Source of the DNA: Pelomonas dachongensis
GTDB lineage: Bacteria > Pseudomonadota > Gammaproteobacteria > Burkholderiales > Burkholderiaceae_C
Reading direction: 5' to 3'
NCBI RefSeq assembly: GCF_043555865.1
Contig: NZ_JBIGHY010000005.1
Coordinates: 62,001 to 126,000 of the forward strand
DNA: 64,000 bases
Numbering within the stretch: the stretch's first letter is position 1; each line of letters starts with the position of its first letter. Below the pieces are notes generated by a model, which worked only from the letters and a program-made list of their open reading frames with translations, was not told the DNA's origin and searched no databases. Position numbers and translations under genes: made by a program. This document shows positions 60,077-64,000 of the stretch, piece after piece.

Positions 60077-60733
60077 GCGTGGATCTCCTGGTGCGGTGCA
60101 GCAATTCTAGGCAACCGCCCTCGGCCACCACGCCCGGGTTTTACCCCGGAAATTGGACCTGACTCTCACAAAGCCTGGTTTTGGCCCTGGCATCACGCGC
60201 TCAGGGCGTCCGGCATTCGCCGCTGGCCTGGTCCTGAACCCAGCTCGCGCCGACGAGGCCCAGGTTGCGGAAGGTACGCAGCGGCGGTGCGAGGCCGACC
60301 GACGCACAGCGGTAGCGCTTGCTGACGGAGTTACCGATCCCGGTAACGCGCTGCCTCCACGGAGCGCCCGAGGCGAATTTGCCCGCGCGATGGCAGGCAT
60401 GTCGTTTGCACTTGAACACCGTCCGGACTTAACCGGGCCGAATGAAAAGTCAACGAGATGAACCACCTTCTGTCTCAGGTTAGCCAGACGCCTCGCCCCG
60501 AGGGGGCGCATCGTCAGCAGCAACAGGCCGACTCCACGCACAGCTCCCAGCTCGGCGGCTACCGCTGCGCCGGCCGGCCACGACAGCTCGCGCAGCAACA
60601 GCAGCAGCCGCGCCGCCATGACGGCCTGGCGTCGGCTGCCGGCGCGAACTACCCGGCCGACGACCTCTGACGTTTCCCTCCCCCCGTCGGCCTGTTGGCC
60701 GGCGGATCCCTCCCCCAGCCAGCAGGAACTGCC
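60077..60733 (+). other. Gene-poor stretch between phaR and the hemerythrin gene
   Basis: I see no convincing gene here. A 72-codon minus frame at 60201-60419 (ends QASGECRTP) and a 70-codon plus frame at 60458-60670 (Gln-rich) lack good ribosome sites. Local structures are GTTACCG-ATCC-CGGTAAC at 60330-60347 (perfect 7-base repeat) and CCGGG-N6-CCCGG near 60134. The stretch must hold the divergent promoters of phaR and the hemerythrin gene. Confidence 0.5.
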
Positions 60734-61279
60734 ATGCCCACCACCGCATCCAAAACCTCAGCCAAGACCTCCAAAAGTGCCGCCAAGAAACCCGCCGCCG
60801 CAAAACGCGACGAGACGCCTGACGCGATTGAGCTGCTCACCCATGACCACCGCAAGGTCAAGTCGCTGTTCAAGGCCTACGACAAGCTTGTCAAGGCCAA
60901 CGGCGACGCCGGCGAGAAGCAGGTCATCGCCGCGCAGATCTGCGTCATGCTGACTGCGCACGCCACGGCAGAAGAAGAGATCTTCTACCCGGCCGCGCGC
61001 GAGGTGCTGGGCGACGACGAGGACCTGGTCGACGAGGCCGATGTCGAGCACGCGAGCGCCAAGGAACTGATCGCGCAGATCGAGGCCGCCTCTGCGGACG
61101 ATGATCACTACGACGCCAAGGTCAAGGTGCTTGGCGAGTACATCGACCATCACGTCAAGGAAGAGGAAGACGAAATGTTCCCCAAGGTGCGCAAGTCCGA
61201 TCTGGACCTTGATGCCCTCGGTGAAGCCATCGCCGCGCGCAAGGCCGAGCTGATGGGACAGGACGCGGACCCGCACTGA
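60734..61279 (+). CDS. Hemerythrin HHE-domain protein
   Basis: A 181-residue protein with a Lys/Ala/Ser/Thr-rich basic N-terminus of about 40 residues (histone-H1-like KTSAKTSKSAAKKPAAAKR) and a hemerythrin/HHE fold. Likely diiron ligands are in LLTHDHRKVK, HATAEEEIFYP, VEHASAKELI and YIDHHVKEEEDEMFP. Such proteins bind iron and oxygen or nitric oxide, or take part in stress defence. The basic N-terminus might bind DNA. AGGA lies before the ATG at 60734, so the codons from 60695 are not needed. It converges on the uvrA-like gene. Confidence 0.9.
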   Translation: MPTTASKTSAKTSKSAAKKPAAAKRDETPDAIELLTHDHRKVKSLFKAYDKLVKANGDAGEKQVIAAQICVMLTAHATAEEEIFYPAAREVLGDDEDLVDEADVEHASAKELIAQIEAASADDDHYDAKVKVLGEYIDHHVKEEEDEMFPKVRKSDLDLDALGEAIAARKAELMGQDADPH

Positions 61280-61312
61280 ACCTCGCGTCGGGGGCGTTGC
61301 CCCTTCTCCGCC

Positions 61313-61355
61313 ATGGCGGGCCGCGCCATCCCACCGGATGGGCGGTGCCCGCCAT
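61313..61355 (+). terminator. Nested hairpin between convergent genes
   Basis: ATGGCGGGC (61313-61321) pairs with GCCCGCCAT (61347-61355), and inside it CCATCC/GGATGG forms a second stem with a four-base loop. It ends at the stop codon of the uvrA-like gene. There is no T-tract on either side. It may stop transcription from both sides or protect RNA ends. Confidence 0.45.
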
Positions 61356-63985
61356 CAACGTTCCGGGTTCAGCTGTCGCTGCAGAAATGAGGCGGTCCGG
61401 CTGGTCGTCACGCCCGCCAGGCTCGCCACGTGCTCCGGCGTCCCGCATGCGACGACGGTGCCGCCCTCGGCGCCCGCGCCGGGACCGATGTCGATGACCC
61501 AGTCGCTGGCCGCGACGACACGCATCTCGTGTTCCACGACGACGACCGTGTTGCCGGCCTGGACGAGACCCCCGAGTTGTGTGAGCAGCTTGTCGACGTC
61601 GGCAGGATGCAGCCCCGTCGTGGGCTCGTCCAGCACATACAGCGTGGTGCCGCGCTGCGCCCGCTGCAGTTCCGTGGCCAGCTTGATGCGCTGCGCCTCG
61701 CCGCCGGACAACTCCGTGGCCGGCTGGCCCAGGCGGAGATAGCCCAGGCCGATCTGCTGCAGCAGCGTCAGCGGCCGGGCAAGCGAGGCGTCGTCGGCAA
61801 AGAACGCCAGCGCGTCGTCGACGGTCAACTGCAGCACGTCGGCGATGGTCTTGCCGCGCAGGGTCACCTTCAGCGTGGCCTCGTTATAGCGCGCGCCGTG
61901 GCAGGTGGGGCACGGCGCATAGACGCTGGGCATGAACAGCAGCTCGACGCTGACAAACCCTTCGCCCTCGCAGGTCTCGCAGCGCCCCTTCGCCACGTTG
62001 AACGAGAAACGGCCGGCGTCGAACCGCCGTCGGCGCGCGGCTGTCGTGGCGGCGAACAGCTTGCGCATGTGGTCGAACAGACCGGTGTAGGTGGCGAGAT
62101 TGGAGCGCGGCGTGCGGCCGATGGGCTTCTGATCGACCTGCACCAGACGGCGGATGTGTTCGAGGCCGGCGGTAATGCGGCCGCGGGTGGCCTCGCGCGC
62201 AGGGCCGTCGGCGTCGTCCTCATCGGCATCCGCAACGGGCGGCTCGTGGCCGAGCGCCTGGCTCACCAGATCGACCATCGCCTGGCTCACCAGGCTGGAC
62301 TTGCCCGAGCCCGAGATACCGGTGACGGCCACGAAGCAGCCCAGCGGGATCTCGACATCGATGCCGCGCAGGTTGTTGCGCGTCACGCCTTCCAGCCGCA
62401 GCCATCCGCGCGTCTCGCGCCGCCGCGCTGGCGTCACGCCCGCGCCGGGGAAAAGGTAGGCCGCCGTGCGGGACTGCGGCACAGCCTGCAGTCCGGCGGG
62501 AGGCCCGCTATACAGCACCTCGCCGCCGCGCTCGCCGGCATCGGGGCCGACGTCGACCAGCCAGTCGGCCTCGCGCATCAGGGTCAGATCGTGCTCGACG
62601 ACGAACAGCGAGTTTCCGGCCGCGCGGAGGCCCTTCAGCGCCTGCAGCAAGGCCTCGCCGTCGGCAGGGTGCAGGCCGGCAGAGGGCTCATCCAGCACGT
62701 AGATGACACCGAACAGGTTGGAGCGGATCTGCGTCGCCAGACGCAGCCGCTGCAGTTCGCCCGCCGACAGCGTGGGCGTCGCGCGATCCAGCGACAGGTA
62801 GCCTAGGCCCAGTTCGTTGAGCGTCGTGAGGCGGTCGAGCACATCGTGCGCGATGCGCTGCGCGGCGGTACGTTTCTCCTCCGACAGCACCGGCGTGCGC
62901 CGCACGTCGGGTGCGGCGGCATGCGCACTGAGGCCTGCCGCCACGCGGCGGGCGGTCTGCTGTCTCGACGCCGCGCGGCTGATGACGCCGCCGGCACGGC
63001 CGGCTTGCGCCTGGCCCTGAGCAACCGGCCGCAGCACGTCGGCCAGGTCGCGCAAGGTCATGCCGGACATTTCGCCAATGTCCAGCCCGGCGAACGTCAC
63101 CGACAAAGCCTCGCGCTTGAGTCGCTTGCCGTGGCAGGTGGGACAGTCGCTCGCGATCATGTAGCGCGACACGCGGCGCTTCATCAGCGCACTCTGTGTC
63201 GTCGCGAAGGTGTGCAACACGTACTTGCGGGCGCCCATGAAGGTGCCCTGGTAGCTGGGCTCGGTCCGGTGGCGCAGCGCGTCGCGCGTCTCGGCGGGCG
63301 TGAAGCCAGCATAGACCGGCACGGTAGGCTGCTCTTCGGTGAACAGGATCCAGTGACGCAGCTTCTTCGGCAGCTGGCGCCACGGCGTGTCCACGTCGTG
63401 ACCCAGTGTGACGAGGATGTCGCGCAGGTTCTGACCATGCCACGCGGGCGGCCACGCAGCGACGGCGCGTTCGCGGATCGTCAGCGAGTCGTCCGGCACC
63501 ATGGAGGCCTCGGTGGCGTCGTACATGCGCCCCAGGCCGTGGCAGGTCGGGCAGGCACCCTGCGGCGTGTTGGGCGAGAAGTCCTCCGCGTACAGCATGG
63601 GCTGGTGGGCGGGGTAGTGGCCGGCGCGCGAATAGAGCATGCGCAGCAGGCTGGACAGCGAGGTCGCGCTGCCAACCGACGAACGTGCGCTGGGCGTGCC
63701 ACGCGACTGCTGCAGCGCCACGGCGGGCGGCAGGCCGTCGATAGCGTCCACGGCGGGCACGCCGACCTGGTCGATGAGGCGCCGCGCATACGGCGCGACC
63801 GACTCGAAGTAGCGCCGCTGCGCCTCCGCGTAGATCGTCGCGAAAGCCAGGGACGACTTGCCCGAGCCTGACACGCCGCTGAACACGACCAGCGCGTCCC
63901 GCGGCACGTCCACATCGACGTTCTTCAGGTTGTGCTCACGCGCGCCGCGCACGCGCACAAAGCCGGACAGGTCGCGGTCAGCCAT
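61355..63985 (-). CDS. Class II UvrA-like protein (excinuclease ABC subunit A paralogue)
   Basis: An 876-residue protein with two ABC ATPase halves. Half one: Walker A GVSGSGKSSLAFATIY, a zinc module around CPTCHGLG, signature LSAGELQRLRLA and Walker B VIYVLDEPSAGLHPAD. Half two: GISGSGKSSL, the UvrA zinc finger CETCEGEGF with CPTCHG, signature LSGGEAQRIKLA and LYVLDEPTTGLHPAD. It is shorter than housekeeping UvrA (about 940 residues), and the UvrB-binding insertion seems reduced, as in UvrA2. Class II proteins are linked to DNA-damage and drug tolerance. The first signature has Ala for the usual second Gly. No uvrB or uvrC is nearby. Confidence 0.9.
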   Translation of the reverse strand: MADRDLSGFVRVRGAREHNLKNVDVDVPRDALVVFSGVSGSGKSSLAFATIYAEAQRRYFESVAPYARRLIDQVGVPAVDAIDGLPPAVALQQSRGTPSARSSVGSATSLSSLLRMLYSRAGHYPAHQPMLYAEDFSPNTPQGACPTCHGLGRMYDATEASMVPDDSLTIRERAVAAWPPAWHGQNLRDILVTLGHDVDTPWRQLPKKLRHWILFTEEQPTVPVYAGFTPAETRDALRHRTEPSYQGTFMGARKYVLHTFATTQSALMKRRVSRYMIASDCPTCHGKRLKREALSVTFAGLDIGEMSGMTLRDLADVLRPVAQGQAQAGRAGGVISRAASRQQTARRVAAGLSAHAAAPDVRRTPVLSEEKRTAAQRIAHDVLDRLTTLNELGLGYLSLDRATPTLSAGELQRLRLATQIRSNLFGVIYVLDEPSAGLHPADGEALLQALKGLRAAGNSLFVVEHDLTLMREADWLVDVGPDAGERGGEVLYSGPPAGLQAVPQSRTAAYLFPGAGVTPARRRETRGWLRLEGVTRNNLRGIDVEIPLGCFVAVTGISGSGKSSLVSQAMVDLVSQALGHEPPVADADEDDADGPAREATRGRITAGLEHIRRLVQVDQKPIGRTPRSNLATYTGLFDHMRKLFAATTAARRRRFDAGRFSFNVAKGRCETCEGEGFVSVELLFMPSVYAPCPTCHGARYNEATLKVTLRGKTIADVLQLTVDDALAFFADDASLARPLTLLQQIGLGYLRLGQPATELSGGEAQRIKLATELQRAQRGTTLYVLDEPTTGLHPADVDKLLTQLGGLVQAGNTVVVVEHEMRVVAASDWVIDIGPGAGAEGGTVVACGTPEHVASLAGVTTSRTASFLQRQLNPER

Positions 63986-64000
63986 GCGGGTAACTCTTGC

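Noticed and set aside
60153..60670. Small frames in the phaR-hemerythrin gap
   Set aside because: No ribosome sites, no recognisable composition, and they overlap each other on both strands.

Overview
The window is GC-rich chromosomal DNA that looks betaproteobacterial, most likely Burkholderiales of the Roseateles/Rubrivivax/Leptothrix kind. The clues are a polyhydroxyalkanoate regulator (PhaR), a PEP-CTERM protein, a ratA/rnfH/smpB block, a guaB/guaA block, and dense high-GC genes with many ATGA, GTGA and TGATG stop/start overlaps. This placement is an inference from gene content, not from a database search.

Layout. 2-619 holds the 3' part of a short-chain dehydrogenase. 631-1639 holds two tandem, ORF-less group IIC intron copies on the minus strand, sitting directly behind an intrinsic terminator. 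1695-5512 is a TonB energising operon (tonB, exbB, exbD, exbD, TPR protein). 5967-15448 is a TonB-dependent receptor behind a complete peptide ABC importer (two ATPases fused, two permeases, one binding protein). 15563-17091 is an LD-carboxypeptidase and tRNA adenosine deaminase TadA. Together these suggest capture of peptides, perhaps murein peptides, through the outer and inner membranes. 17133-20477 (plus strand) is the 5-oxoprolinase operon pxpBCA with a DUF72 gene, followed by a CsbD stress gene, a small basic protein and the RNA cyclic phosphodiesterase ThpR. 21914-25174 has a PEP-CTERM protein, a Tat-exported phospholipase C and a small membrane protein.

The most striking part is 25233-49785, about 24.5 kb on the minus strand. 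In transcription order it has a TPR plus outer-membrane-barrel protein resembling Slam (type XI secretion), a FecR-domain protein with a long Pro-Ala linker and a C-terminal domain resembling Slam cargo, a receiver-GAF-HD-GYP protein, a CHASE2 adenylate/guanylate cyclase, a hybrid histidine kinase, a TpsB transporter, and a 4170-residue TpsA exoprotein. TpsA carries about 15 FG-GAP-like repeats and 13 YDG repeats, 11 of them at an exact 252-nt period. I read this as a surface-adhesin locus joined to a cyclic-nucleotide signalling module; the join is inferred from order, strand and spacing.

49977-63985 is mostly housekeeping: guaA, an MFS exporter, guaB, a DUF4124 protein, rnfH, ratA, smpB, cystathionine beta-lyase, rimO, an orphan of lower GC, phaR, a hemerythrin-like protein and a class II UvrA. 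I saw no tRNA, rRNA, CRISPR array or replication origin.
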